Assembly: GCA_049999725.1 (NCBI GenBank)
Contig: JBNGIS010020367.1
Coordinates: forward strand, 1-64,000
Length of the DNA stretch: 64,000 nucleotides
Direction of reading: 5' to 3'
Source: Haplomitrium mnioides
Lineage: Eukaryota; Marchantiophyta; Haplomitriopsida; Calobryales
Below the pieces are notes generated by a model. The model saw nothing but the letters and a program-made list of their open reading frames with translations, ran no database searches and had not been told where the DNA came from. Made by a program: the position numbers and the translations under genes. Each line of letters begins with the position of its first letter. The first letter of the stretch is position 1. Positions 19,447 through 31,084 of this stretch are shown here, piece by piece.

Positions 19447-20528
19447 TGTGAGGGCATAAGATGGTTTTGTGAGAATTTTATTGTGTTTAGATCCTTGTTA
19501 TAGACTAGGATGCATTGTTTAGAAGTTATTAAAAGAAACTTATATTTGATCGGTTTTCTTCTATATGTGTAGATTTGAGTATAGAGTAAATTTTGTTCTT
19601 ATTAGAAATTTTTAGATGATATTTTATAGAAGTATATTCTATTACTTAGGTACCTAGTGAAAATTTATATAAGTGAAAAATGTCATATAAATCTTAAGCT
19701 ATAATCGGTCAAAGTTACAAAAGTGATATGTACAAAAGTCAAAATAGAAATTATCTAAAGAATAGAAAATAAAATTACTACTATATAGGTTTAAAATTCA
19801 TTTTGCAAGATTTTCAGCCAAGTATAGTACAAGTAAATTGAATTAGTGTTAAGGATTTTATAAAGATTCGTCTGGAATAGACTGAAGAAGAGAAAAGTCA
19901 AACTTTTATTTGACTTATTCTTTGAAAGAATCTTGAAGGATCATCTTAGGAATTGTTTTTAGAGACAAGTGCAAGGCATAAAAGTATTGGATCAATTTTT
20001 GAGATTCTTTGACAAGAGAAGCTCCAAATAGGAAGCTTCTTCTTGAAGAAGAAAACAAAAGGTCTAGATACTTTAGGAACATTTTTTGGATTTAATAAAT
20101 CAAGAGATAATCACCATGAATTCTTTACCTATGGTGATAGAATATTTAGTTTTACTTTTAGTTATTATCTAGAATAGTATATAAAGAGGAGGAAGGGAGA
20201 GCAAATGACTTGAGCTTGTACTTGTTTTCATTTTAGACTTCAGACTTGGAAGTTGTGAGAGACCTTTGCAAAAGCGTTTGGAGGAGCTTGAAGAAGCTAC
20301 TTTAAAGACTCATTGGAGGGCAAACACTTGAGGAGTGGTTTTCCATAGAGTGAGGAGTTTTTTTAGAGTAAGAGTGTTTTGAATGAGAGTATTTGGAGTA
20401 AAAAGTGGAGAATTTCTAATATATTTTGTATTGAGTATTTATACTTGGTAGACTTTGTAGAACTTGTTGTGTATTGATGATTGCAACCACACTTCAACCT
20501 ACCTCTTATATTTAATAAACACTCAACA
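19447..20528 (+). mobile_element. SoloK: solo LTR inside GypC gag
   Basis: A 1.08-kb block interrupts GypC gag. It starts TGTGAGG and ends CTCAACA, which are imperfect inverted ends of TG...CA type. It holds a TATATAAA box at 20178-20185 and AATAAA at 20514-20519, 15 bases before the end, in the order expected of an LTR. There is no primer site, gene or second LTR. I could not find a clean 5-bp target duplication, so the exact ends are uncertain by about 10 bases. Confidence 0.68.
20178..20185 (+). promoter_or_regulatory. Candidate TATA box in SoloK
   Basis: TATATAAA within AGTATATAAAGAGGAGG, about 340 bases before the 3' end of the presumed LTR, a usual place for the U3/R boundary. Confidence 0.55.
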
Positions 20529-20544
20529 TCAAAGTCATATGACA

Positions 20545-20935
20545 AGAAACTGACAAAGCTGTTAGCTTCATAGTCCTAGTCTTCTTCACTTTTTGAGGTG
20601 GAGGCTGAGCTCACCTCTAATCCCTCCTTGTTGCTTCAATCATCTAAAGAGTTGTCAAATTCATACTAAGTTTTTGCCATTATTCTTGGGTTAGTGATAG
20701 CGACTTTTAGGTGAGATTGAGCTGCACTTACATCAACCTCTAGGGTTTGGGGATCAACCTGCCATACCCATGTCCCTATCTCCCTGGGCAAGGCTACAAA
20801 AAATCAAGAAGTCAACATTATGTCCATGGCAAGAGGATTCATCTTCTTTGCCATCTTCTTGAATCTTTGTAGGAATCTCCTCATCGACCTGACTTCAAGA
20901 CTTCATATGTACACTACCTTGAAGGGGGATAATTA
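20545..20935 (-). pseudogene. gag: GypC gag, capsid-domain fragment
   Basis: The minus strand reads MRRFLQRFKKMAKKMNPLAMD near 20890-20830, then PREIGTWVWQVDPQTLEVDVSAAQSHLKVAITNPRIMAKT, matching the GypA capsid end and the block after it (PQTLEEAVNAAQSYVKATIT). It then runs to SFVSFLSYD, where SoloK begins. Upstream of about 20935 the capsid domain is missing and LTR-like sequence starts, so the N-terminal half of gag is deleted. Confidence 0.8.
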
Positions 20936-22050
20936 CAATACTACGATTAAGCACTCAACGCACTCTTCTACTCCTAAAAGTCTAAATAGGTCAACTACTC
21001 CTCACCCTTGCTCTACCTCCCACCACACCTCTCTTCCTACTCAAGAGAGTCTCTACAAAATATCAACACCTAAAATACAACATAAATAACAAAGCACCAG
21101 CAACCAGGGGACAATCCAACACCACCAAAATCACTCCTACGGTACTTTACACCTCTATCCTCCACTCACGTACCCTGTTTAGATAGTTTATCCACTTCCA
21201 TTGCTAGAGTCTTGGATTTACTTCCACAAGCTCAGAAGAGATATTGTTTAACTTCTACCTCTGGAAGAAAGTCCCCTTGGCTGCTTGCCAACCCACTCTA
21301 CCCAAAGCCCCGATTGGATCTTCCATGTAGTGGGGCACTAACGGAACCCCTCCTCCCCTTGGCTCTCTTTGATTGTTAAACGAGCAACACCTTTAGAGGG
21401 TTTCTGGGATTAATTCTCTTACACAAACCAGAGCTTAGATGGCACCAGGTTCCTCCCTTGGCTACCTCTCACGAATTCCAAGCTGAAAGAATCCTCTTCT
21501 CCTCTAAGCATTGGTTCACATCCAAATTCTCATCTTACGTCAAGAATGGATACACTTGGATTGCTTGAGCCTCTAGAGTCTCTTGCTCAATGACTCTGAT
21601 TTCCCCTCTAGTCCACCTCCACTCTTGATAGCCCTCCCACACGAGTTCACCCGCTTCAAGTGGAGTGTCACTTGGATCCACTCCCCTATCCTCGCTTCTC
21701 TTCTTGCACTTGAATATCAACCTTTCACACCTCAAACCCATGCCATCTACACACCTTGCTTGTTCTTCCCTTCATTGTTTTCTTTTCATCCTGACCCTTT
21801 CTTGGAGATTCCTCCATCAGATGACAATGAGGCACACCCCGTCATTACTCAAATATTGTTCCAAAATGGCTATGATTCAGTGGCTAGTGGTAGCGCTGAT
21901 CGTTGAGTTGATTTTTCCTCTTTGCAGCAAGACTCAATTCATGCTCGGCTGATCCCTATAGCTTTAACAATCGTTAGTTGAAGGGCACCTACGTTCTATT
22001 CCCTCCTTGTCTTTTCTCCTCTTTTAGTGCTAGTCACTCAGGTGGTGGCA
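20936..22050 (-). repeat. GypC 5' LTR, partial
   Basis: Minus-strand blocks match the GypA LTR in the same order: GAGTGGAGGTGGACTAGAGG against GypA 1855-1875, CTCTAGAGGCTC against 1900-1912, and GAGCTTGTGGAAGTAAATCC against 2240-2260. The start, TGCCACCACCTGAGTGAC..CACTAA near 22050, resembles TGTCAGCTAGTGAC..CACTAA of GypA. The inner end and the leader are deleted. No partner LTR is in the window. Confidence 0.68.
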
Positions 22051-25000
22051 CCTGTGCTGATTTTATGAAAAACGGTGATTAAACCCCCAATGGTCCACTT
22101 GGATAGAGCATACCCCAAAAGAAAGATCAGCTCGACCCAAAAAAGAAGATCGGCTTGACAAAAACAAAAGCTCAGCCCGATCAGAAAGGAACATCAGACT
22201 GACTTGATAAACCTAATCTAACCAGATAAGCGACGACATGCCTAATAAGCCTACAACGGACCTGATTAGCAGCGACAGACCTAAAAAGACGTTGTCCAAT
22301 GGTGGCTTCCATGAGGAAGTTTGAACATTGCTTTTGATAGGTGAAGAACAACTCATACCAAAAGGACATCCAAACTTGATAGTTGACTTATTTTGATAGA
22401 GCGTCGCTCGATGTTGTTTTCTATGAGGAAGTTGGACCATCATGTCTGATTGGAAAAGGACAAGTTGAAAAGTGAACTCCATAGATTGACTAGACCTCAT
22501 AGAAATGACAAAACCCCAACAGAAGAGATTGGATGGAAAGGACAATACCTTGCTGGAACTTGATCAAGCATGATGAGACCCTATGTTGTTCCCAACTTCC
22601 AGAGAATCTTGCATCCTTATTACTACATCATTTCCATCAATTCAACTTTCACTAACAACGCCTTCCCGACCTCTTTCTATCAAGCCAGGCTACAATCTCA
22701 ATAGTTGAGAATAGAGGATGCAACACTCTGCATTGCCTCAAGCTCCCATTGTACCCTCCAGCCATCGATTCTGTTCATGCTCCCTTGGTCTTCATCCCTT
22801 GGTGACAAATCCTATCCTCATGATCTCGTTCTCATAGTAGTTCTCCTTTGTGTCCTACTGCAATGCATGTGGAGAGCCTCCTTTCCTCCCATCATCCTAA
22901 TTCTGGTTTCTTCATTCCAATGCCCTCATTAATGAGTAGTCGAGTGCTCCCGTTCTTTAGATTTCTTATCTTGAGTACCATGGTGTCCCTAGGATGTCTT
23001 AGCACCCAAAAATAGACAACTTTCCTGGTGATGCTCCTAAATTCACAAAATTCCTCTTAGAACCTAAAATCTTTGGCTAGCATTTCTTTTTAGATAGTTG
23101 TCTCTCTCATTAGTTTTCCTTCTGAATGGTTCGCTGTTCAGATTGCTTTCCTTTCATACTTAGAATCTTGATTTTTTGTATATTTGTTAGCCATGTTTTT
23201 GGGGGTTTATTGTTTTTCCTTTTGTTGGGCTTTTGGACAACATCCAATAGAAAGGTGAATGTAGCATGGTGTAGAATAGGCAACGAAGTGGTGATTGAGA
23301 ATAATGAGAAGAGAGAAGTTACTACGAGGGAGCATGAAGGATAGGCTCTAGATGAAAGAACGTCAAAAGTGGCACATTGGTCAAATGAGCCTAGTGCTGT
23401 AGGTCAAGAGGTTCTAAAAGATCCTTGGGCAGCCCCTTCTTCTCTTTTTTTCCATCTTCCTTGTTTTCTAGCTATCTTGAGTGCATGTTTCGGCTGGAGG
23501 CTACCCACACCTTCTACTCTTTATTCTCTTGGGGCACAATTGTATTGCTTCAGCCCTGCGGCTACAATGCACTCTTTTCTACTTCTATCGCTATCAACCC
23601 ATTTCAAATTTACCTCTCATTTCTTGACTTTTTCCTAACCAATGTGCCCTTAAAGTCAACTAATCAAACTAGTATCCACTATCATGCCCAACAACCACCA
23701 CAAGAAGAAGGAGCCTGCAAGTGCACAAGGCAATCACAAGGTAAGTGAGAAAGTAGCAATACACAAATTACCACTAGATCAGAAGAAGAGCCAACATACT
23801 AACAAACAAGATCTACAAGTGTCTCTTTTGTTACAAACATGTGTAGGAGTCGCGTGAAGGCATAAAGAGGTAGAGCAGAGATAGCCAAGAAAAATTCTGC
23901 ATGTATGAACCTAGATTATAGAAATAAAGTGAGGAAGAATATATGTTACTCAGCATATTGGTGACATTGTTGACATTTTAAGAGATTAGTATGCAAGAGG
24001 AAAATTATTGTCATGCATATTAGAAGGTATTGTCTCATAAAAATAGGAATGATTACAAGAAGGAGACAAGGAAGGAATACAAGTGAAGGGAACTCCTTGA
24101 GGAAATCAACAACTTTTGGCATAGATCTCAGCAAAGGGCAGAATGAGAAACAACAACAAGTGGCGCGAGCATGGCACATGATGGATGGTGAGGCTATGAT
24201 GGTGCGGAGTCAACATTTCAATGGGGTGCTTGTGTGTAAATTGGTTGGTGATGAGATTTAATTTATGGACAACCAATTTAGTTGAATGATTGGCAGTTGA
24301 CAAAGAATGCAAGAGGCATTAGCGAGTGAGAGATCGTGAGTCCCGAAGTGCTTACAAAAGACAAGAGGGGTTTTGGCTTGGGCTCGAAAGAGAATTTGTT
24401 GTGAAATAAGCAATTACAAGGAATGAGTATGGAACCTACAACAAGGTGAGTCTGAGGAAGTGTGGGCTTTCTACTTGTGGAACCAGATGGCATTTAAAGA
24501 CCCTTATGATTGCTAAATGCTTGTCCAAAGAAACTACAAACTTCATAAACCCTAATCTAGCTTTGCAAAGCAAGGCTTACTTAGTGATTGAATTACAAGC
24601 CTCTTCAAAGGACTACTGCACACCCTACAAGAAGAACTAGAGCACCGACCAAGTACATCAGATTAGTTAGCGAAAGGTTGGCAAAAACTAACACCAAACC
24701 TGAAAGCACAAACATTACCACTGATTAGTAAAGCATTCTAATGATCAACCCTAGAGAGGAATACTAAAATATAGAAATGGAAAAGAAGACGAGGCGGGAC
24801 TCAAAAAGAGTGAAATCAAGTGGCATAAGAAAAAGAGAAGGATCATAATAAGACAAGAGTGACTTTGATCTAGTCAAATGAAGAAGGCAAGTCAAATACA
24901 AGCACACAAACGATCAACCCGAGTCACCATGAAAAACACAAAAGCACAAAACGACATGAGCATCATATGAAGAAAAGACCAAAAGCATAATCACGGGAGA

Positions 25001-25686
25001 AGCCACTCAAGCCTTTACATGTAGAGGGCATCATTGGAGGGATAAGAAAAAATAAAACAAAGAAGGATTTGAACAAAGACTGACGACGGAAGTAAGAAAG
25101 AAAAACTTTAAAGAGAAGAAACATAGACAATGGTATAATTCATTTACAAAACAAAGCTTTCTTCTTGCTTGAACTTGAAAAAAGAGCTCCAAAATCTATG
25201 CAGTGTTTTGGTTTGTTGGTTTTTGTGTCTTACAATTTCAAACTCATTCTCTTGACTTGTAATCCACTCAGGTATTTTCCTCATGTTTTATTTTCCTAAC
25301 AGTTAGTTACAATGAGCATATTGTCTATGTGTGCATAGAGTTTGTGCAACCAAACTTATTTCAAAATAACTTATTCTTATATATACTTCTTATGTTGACC
25401 TTCTACATTCCATCAATGATAATGCAAGTTTCTTGTAAATACATGTCATAATTTTTATTCTTTCCATCGATTTCGTGATATTCTTAGTTTTCATCAAAAC
25501 TAAAAATATTGATTGATTTTAGATGATGAAATTGATTCTCTTTCAATCATGGTTGTTAAAGCATAAACAAATTAAACAAAAAAAACTCACGAAGTATTTT
25601 TTTTTCAAAAATGACCTCATTTTCTTTATTTTTTGAAGCAAAAAACTACATTTCTTCCTTAAAAAAAGTCTTTGTTTTGAGTAGCA
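22051..25686. other. Unassigned 3.6 kb, no recognisable gene
   Basis: No retrotransposon domain or plant gene can be read on either strand; the reading frames are short and of low complexity. 22060-22570 holds imperfect duplications, such as GATCGGCTTGAC and GATCAGCTCGAC near 22120-22160, and two copies of an ATGAGGAAGTT(T/G)GAAC/GACC block near 22310 and 22430. This looks like decayed LTR or leader sequence. 23700-25500 is AT-rich without structure I can name. It lies between the LTR end of GypC and the NonE LTR, so it may be the oldest layer here. Confidence 0.5.
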
Positions 25687-26140
25687 TGTTCTTGGTTCAA
25701 AGTAGTGGTTGTATGCATCAAAATTTTTGAAATTTTTTGATATATGTGTTGAATCGTCCCTTGGAGAGTTAAATTGGTAGGTTTGGAACTTCCTCTTATG
25801 ACCAACGCAAGATAGCGGAGGGGACACGATGAATGGATCCAAGAATGTGAATGAATGTGAAGCAGAGCACAGAGATAAGAGAACTAGGTTGAGGAGATCA
25901 GGCATTGTGACCAGAGAAATTAAGGAGCAACTATGAAGGATGGGCACTTGCTCTTCTATTTTGTGCAACAATCAGCCCATCATTGAGTCAGAGCCAATCC
26001 TAAAAAAGACTCACAAGGTGTCAAGTCTAGCAACACCAAGTAAAAGAATGAGGCACATGGAGAGGTACCAGCCCTCATGAGTGACTAAGGACCCAAAAAT
26101 TGGTGAAACCTTATAAACTATTTGATATTAAAGTAAAATA
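25687..26140 (+). repeat. NonE LTR fragment, left part
   Basis: This aligns with the start of the NonG LTR (39840 onward): AGTAGTGGTTGTATGCATCAAAATTTT matches GGGAATGGCATTGTGCAAAAATTTT in outline, and the 13-mer at 25804-25816 (AACGCAAGATAGC) is identical to 39949-39961. It ends at the AAATA target duplication of CopD and resumes at 34349. A diverged copy of the same family. Confidence 0.65.
26136..26140. repeat. Target-site duplication of CopD, left copy (AAATA)
   Basis: AAATA directly precedes the LTR start TGTTGAGC and is repeated at 34344-34348 after the right LTR. Confidence 0.88.
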
Positions 26141-26411
26141 TGTTGAGCATTAGGCCCATTATCTCATGCAATACAAATGAAGAATGTGGAAACATATGAT
26201 GTACAAGCATGTGCAATCAAGCATCAACTCTTCTTCTCCTTCTCTACTTTCTCCTCAATGTCTCAATCTCATATATCTCATAAAGTACAAAGGTAATATG
26301 AATGTAAAGTATTATGCTAATCATATAGGATTAGTACTAACCCTAATCCTAATCATAGGTTAAGGACTAATGTTATATTAGCCTTATCATCTTACTAAAT
26401 GTATTATAATA
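26141..26411 (-). repeat. CopD 3' LTR (271 bp)
   Basis: Direct repeat of 34060-34343. In plus orientation it runs TGTTGAGCATTAGG to TTATAATA. On the element's own strand it therefore begins TATTATAATACA rather than TG. The end is fixed by the adjoining purine tract. Confidence 0.92.
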
Positions 26412-26421
26412 CTCCCCCTTT
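26412..26421 (-). promoter_or_regulatory. CopD polypurine tract
   Basis: The minus strand reads AAAGGGGGAG and abuts the 3' LTR start TATTAT with no spacer. Confidence 0.85.
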
Positions 26422-26839
26422 GTTATAACATGAGGAATGTTGTAACCACATATAAGATAGATATGAAACCAATGAAAAAATACCACCAACACACCAAAAT
26501 AAATCCATATGAGATATAAATGTGTTGCTTCATTAAAACCCTCTCATACTCCAATGAGGGAAAGAGTACAACCACCATTTATTAATGGATATACAAGTCA
26601 TATAGTGACCAAAAGAGAGAAGTAACAACAAGAAATCAGCTATAGGCCAAATAGATAATTTGAAAATTATGATCATATGAAACTTAAAGAAGGTACTATG
26701 AGCAAAAAATAGAATATAAAGATATATCAGAGATAAAATTAATGATGTTGACAAGATAATAAAAGAATAGTTGAGGAACTCATGACAATAAAGTCGATAA
26801 TCTCCGTAAACCAATTAGATGACAAAAATGTTGATGTAG

Positions 26840-28640
26840 TGTCGGAGGTAAAGCCGTAGTAAATATATGGGCAATATTCTCCTCACTAGAGATAACCTGC
26901 ACAAAAATAATGTCATCAAAGTGCTCATGAGTGAAGAAAAACTTTGGAGCAATGTGTTTTATGAGTTTTCCTTTAATAAATCCATGTGAGACCTATTGTA
27001 CACATCCCAAGTTATCTTTGAAAATTACCGTAGGGTCAGATATACAAGGCAAACCAAAATGCAAATAAACATGATCAAGCATCTTTCATAGGTTTATGCA
27101 CTCCCTACTAGCTTCATATAGAGCAATGATCTCTACATGGTTTGAGGATGTACAAGTCAAAGTTTGCTTTGTATTTTTCCATGATACAACTATAGAGCCA
27201 TATAGGAATATATAACCAGTTTGGGTTTTAGCATCATGAGGATCCAAAAGGTGTTCTGCATTTGCATAGCTAGTAAAGATTTGATCAATACCATTTGGGA
27301 AATATAGTTTCATGTCAATTGTGCCTTATAAGTATCTAAAAATACATTTGATACCATTCCAATGGCTTATAGCAGGTTGTGAACTATGTCTTGCAAGCAA
27401 GTTCATAGCAAAGGAAATATCAGGACGGGTTTGATTTCCTATAGTGGAGAGATATGGTATCTTAGATCCTAGGATAAGCTCTATGTCTTTCGGCTTTCGA
27501 AAAATATCTTTGTCTCTTTCTAGTGATCTTATCTCCATAGGGAATGTGACTGGATGAGATTTATCCATATTGAATTGTTTAAGGATTTTTTTAGTATAAG
27601 TATTCTGATGCATCAATATGTCATCATCGAGATACTCAAATTGTAATCCTAAACAATACTTGGTCTTATCAATATTCTTCATATCAAAAGTCTTCTTAAG
27701 CATAGAAATAGTCTGCTCAAGAAAGGATTGGTGACCAAAAAGGTTTATATCATCAATATATAGTGCGAGAATTATATATTCCTTGTCAACATTCTTGATG
27801 AATAAACTTGGTGCAATGTCATCAAAGTAAAAACCAATGGCTATCATCTCCTCATGAAATCTATGATACCATATTCGACCACTTTGTTTAAGACTATAAT
27901 AAGATTAAAGGATCTCGAATGCAAATCCACCCTTGGTCATAGGCATCGATTGATGTTGAGGGGGGACAATAGGTCTTTTCTCCTTAGAGTGCATCTCATG
28001 GACTATATGTCTTAACCCAATACTACCACCACTAGTTGTAATGATGGTCATTGGTAAAGAGGTAGATGGGTTGCTAAATGGTTTACGCTTAGTGACATTT
28101 TCCCCCTGAATATGATAGATATTCCTTACAATAAGCTTTGGAGGAGCTTTTAAAAAGATCTAGATATCTCAAAGCTTGTATAGATATGTTGTCACAACAT
28201 CCATCTAATGTGTAATGAGCTCATGTCCTAGGGAAAAGCCTACTAAGAACCGGTTTATGATAAAATCTATAACTAGTGTATATGTGAGATCATAGTGTCT
28301 CCCTGGTATCTTTGAATAGCCTTTGGCTACAAGGCATACCTTATATGACAATTTTGCCTTTTTCATTTCGCTTCTTCACAAAGATCCACCTATATCTGAT
28401 TAGATTAACATCAGATGGAACAAGGCCTAAAGGTCAAAATACCTTCCTATGTATCATGGAATCAAGTTTTGAATCCATTACCTTTTTCCACTCTATCCGA
28501 TCAGAACTGTCCATAGCTTCTTTGACAGATTTGGGATCAGGTGGTTTTTTGGATATAGTCTGTGAAACTAGGAGTGTGAAACGGTCATCGACATCTATAC
28601 TCTCTCGTTGCTATATAGCCTCTGTATCCATATAGTGGAT
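26840..28640 (-). pseudogene. pol: CopD reverse transcriptase and RNase H
   Basis: From 28640 down the minus strand reads SVKEAMDSSDRIEWKKVMDSKLDSM and YRWIFVKKRNEKGKI (start of a copia RT). A damaged stretch follows, then YSLKQSGRIWYHRFHEEM and the catalytic YIDD at 27749-27760 (ILALYIDDINLFG), then YCLGLQFEYL, YTKKILKQFNM and YLSTIGNQTRPDISFAMNLLARHSSQP. RNase H continues with DAKTQTGYIFLYGSIVVSWKNTKQT and HVEIIALYEASRE, then EENIAHIF near 26880. Stops and frame changes separate the blocks. Catalytic residues of RT are intact. Confidence 0.93.
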
Positions 28641-28730
28641 CAAGATCTCTTCATTATGTGAGTATTCCAATAAGGAAATAGTTGATTGAGATAATAAAGG
28701 TGTAGACAAAGATGTTGTCATGACATCAGC

Positions 28731-29960
28731 TCAGAATGTAGTTTTCTTAGTCAAAACGTTTTTCCCATGTTGAGAGTCTTTTGAGCCAAAATGATGTTCT
28801 CTCTTTTGCCTTGGTACTTGGTTGATTGCCGGTTTTGAAATATCCTTAATTCTTGGAGGAGTATTCACCACAAGAATATGTGATCTAGTTACTTTTGCAA
28901 TTTCATTAAAAGAATCTATCAATTGTTTTACTATTTTAGTCACGTGAAGAAGTCTCTTGACTTCATCCTCACCTTTCCTTGTTCTTTGATCTATCCATAT
29001 AGAGGACATATTCTCCCATTAGAGTTTTTTTTAGTAATGAAGAATTTTTATCTTCAAAAAGAGATAGAAATATATCTTTATAGAAACGACAATCGGCTAA
29101 TCTGGCTTGAAACACATCAAGTGTGGATGGTTCCAAATAGTGTATAATAGATGGTGAGTCATATCCCACATAAATGCTTTTTTGCCTCTCAGATCCCATA
29201 GTTCTTTCGGACTCATAATTGGAATTAAGACTTGACAACTGAAAACTTCCAAATGGGATTAGTCTAGCATCTCACCATAGGCAAGTTGGTGAGGTGATGG
29301 TGAATTAAAAGCTGATGGTCAATATTTTGATAATGAAGTAGCATGTAGTACTACATGACCCCATGCAGAAACCGGTAAATTGGTCTACATTAACATAGGT
29401 CTAGCAATCATTTTAATGTTGCATATAATTGTTTTGGCTATTCCATTTTGAAAATGAACATGTGCTACATAGTATTGGATATCTATATCTATAGTCATGC
29501 AAAAGTCATCAAAAGTTTTGGATGTAAACTCCTTTGCAATGTCAACTCATAGGACTTTTATTGGACTTTTATTGGACTTTCAATTTGAGAATGTGTGCCA
29601 ATATCCTTGGGAAGACAAGATTATAGGTTGATAGTAATGATATTTGTGACCATTTTGTGGAAGCTTAGATGATCACCAAGAAGTACCAAAAGGGTCCACT
29701 AGGTGGATCAATACGAACACAAACATCTGGGTGCATTCTCTCAAGGAACTTTGGAATTTCCAGAATTGTCTTGGAAATCATTGGACGTATGGCCAGTGTG
29801 CCTTGAGAATGAGTTGCAGTGGAAATATGATAGTTGCTGGTCCGATATGTGTGACAGTCCCTTATGGCAATTTGATAGTTGGTGGTCTTTTTTCTTCTTC
29901 AATCTGATTACTACCCATGATAGTAGTCACCTTTCGTTGTGAGGGTGTCAGCTTGGTAAA
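28731..29960 (-). pseudogene. pol: CopD integrase
   Basis: The minus strand shows a copia integrase in pieces: PPSGPFWYFLVII near 29710-29670, HVHFQNGIAKTIICNIKMIARPML near 29465-29390, LPVSAWGHVVLHATSL near 29380-29335, FNSPSPHQLAYGEMLD, and then the block after the catalytic core, RQKSIYVGYDSPSIIHYLEPSTLDVFQARLADC (29200-29095). The end reads VNTPPRIKDISKPA near 28880-28830. Frames shift several times and the N-terminal His/Cys domain is barely readable. Confidence 0.88.
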
Positions 29961-30196
29961 ATAGGACGTGCATTTTTTAAAATTATGAGTATTGCCACTA
30001 CCCATAATAGAGGTATGGATGTCATCAAGAAGACGTGTAGAATTTGTACACTGAATCATGTTCGTTTCTGGGATATTCATATCCTCTTTCTTATCAATAT
30101 AATTGCTAAGCTTATCGATCTGTTCCATAAAGACCCCATGATTCTCTGTTGCAGCTTTTTGGCTTTTGTTTGTAGCGTAGAATGCAACCAAATGTG

Positions 30197-31084
30197 CTAG
30201 GATTCTGGAAACTTTAGTAGTATGCTTGATGGTCCCACATCTGCTGCAAACAATCGATCCTCATGTGTTGCTTGAGGATGGCTGGTTTCTATTATTGAAT
30301 GTATTTCTGACTCTTCTTCTTCCTCTTTGATAGAAAAGTATAAAGTTTCCCCTCCCCCTTCCTCTACCCTGAATTGCTGATTCCTGCCATTCATAGGAGC
30401 TTTACCTCTTTCAAAATTATGTCTGAAGGAACCATAGCTAGCCCTTGTTCTAAACCTCCCTGTGTTGTTTTTAGGCTTGGAATAATAAGCTTCAGGTGTA
30501 GGATTTTGCAGTAGAGTACTTGGGGGTCTTACTTTGGAATTCTTCATCAGCAAATCTTGATGTTTCTCTGCTAATAGTAAATAGGCTATGAGTTTATATT
30601 AAGTAGAGAAATTCATGTTTATATACTGTGCAGACAGAATCATGTTGGTTGTGTGAAACATTGATAATGTTTTCTCAATTTGTTTCTCCTAAGAAACTAG
30701 ATGTCCACATAATATCAGCTAAGATGTTATTCTGAACAATTCACTGTTATATTTGGAAATAGAAGAAAAATCTTGAACTCTTAGATTGACCCAATTATGC
30801 CTTGCTTTAGGCAGATGGATTGTTTTTGTGTGGTCAAATCTTTCTTTCAAGTTATCCCAGAGAATTCGAGGATCACTCTCATTGAGATACTGAATTTTGA
30901 GAGAATTAGAGAGATGGTGCCTCAGGTAGACTAAAGCCTAGGCTTTTTGTTGTAATGTTATGTCCTCATCTATCAGGATTGTGGTCTGCAATCCCATAGA
31001 AACTTGATGGGTTGCTGCATCCACTGACTAGGAGAGATAGTTGTCTCCTTCAATGGTCAACTATTTAAAGTTTAATTTTTCCAT
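30197..31084 (-). pseudogene. gag: CopD gag
   Basis: The frame opens at 31084 with MEKLNFK, then a stop, then LTIEGDNYLSW and VDAATHQVSMGLQTTILIDEDITLQQKA. The typical copia capsid core follows: IQYLNESDPRILWDNLKERFDH, LPKARHNWVNLRVQDFSSISKYNSELFRITS and LIAYLLLAEKHQDLLMKNSKVRP. The Arg/Gly/Asn-rich tail (NTGRFRTRASYGSFRHNFERGKAPMNGRN) precedes where a zinc knuckle would be, but I cannot find an intact CCHC. 29960-30191 (KSQKAATENHGVFMEQIDKLSNYIDKKED) may be the remaining gag-protease linker. Confidence 0.87.

Larger units (their letters stand above)
15075..22050 (-). mobile_element. GypC: degenerate Ty3/gypsy element, relative of GypA
   Basis: On the minus strand the order from 22050 is LTR, gag, protease, linker, RT, RNase H and integrase, cut at 15075 by GypB. 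Gag, the protease flank, RT and integrase match GypA piece by piece, for example FLQRFKKMAKKMNPLAM against FLQRFKKVAQKLNPPAM. It is more decayed than GypA: stops every few dozen codons and two catalytic residues lost. A solo LTR splits gag. Gag N-terminal sequence between 20935 and the LTR is missing. Confidence 0.88.

Noticed and set aside
19442-20545. TCAT or TATCA as the target duplication of SoloK
   Set aside because: TCAT matches on both sides only if the element does not start TG and end CA, and TATCA against TATGA has a mismatch. Left unresolved.
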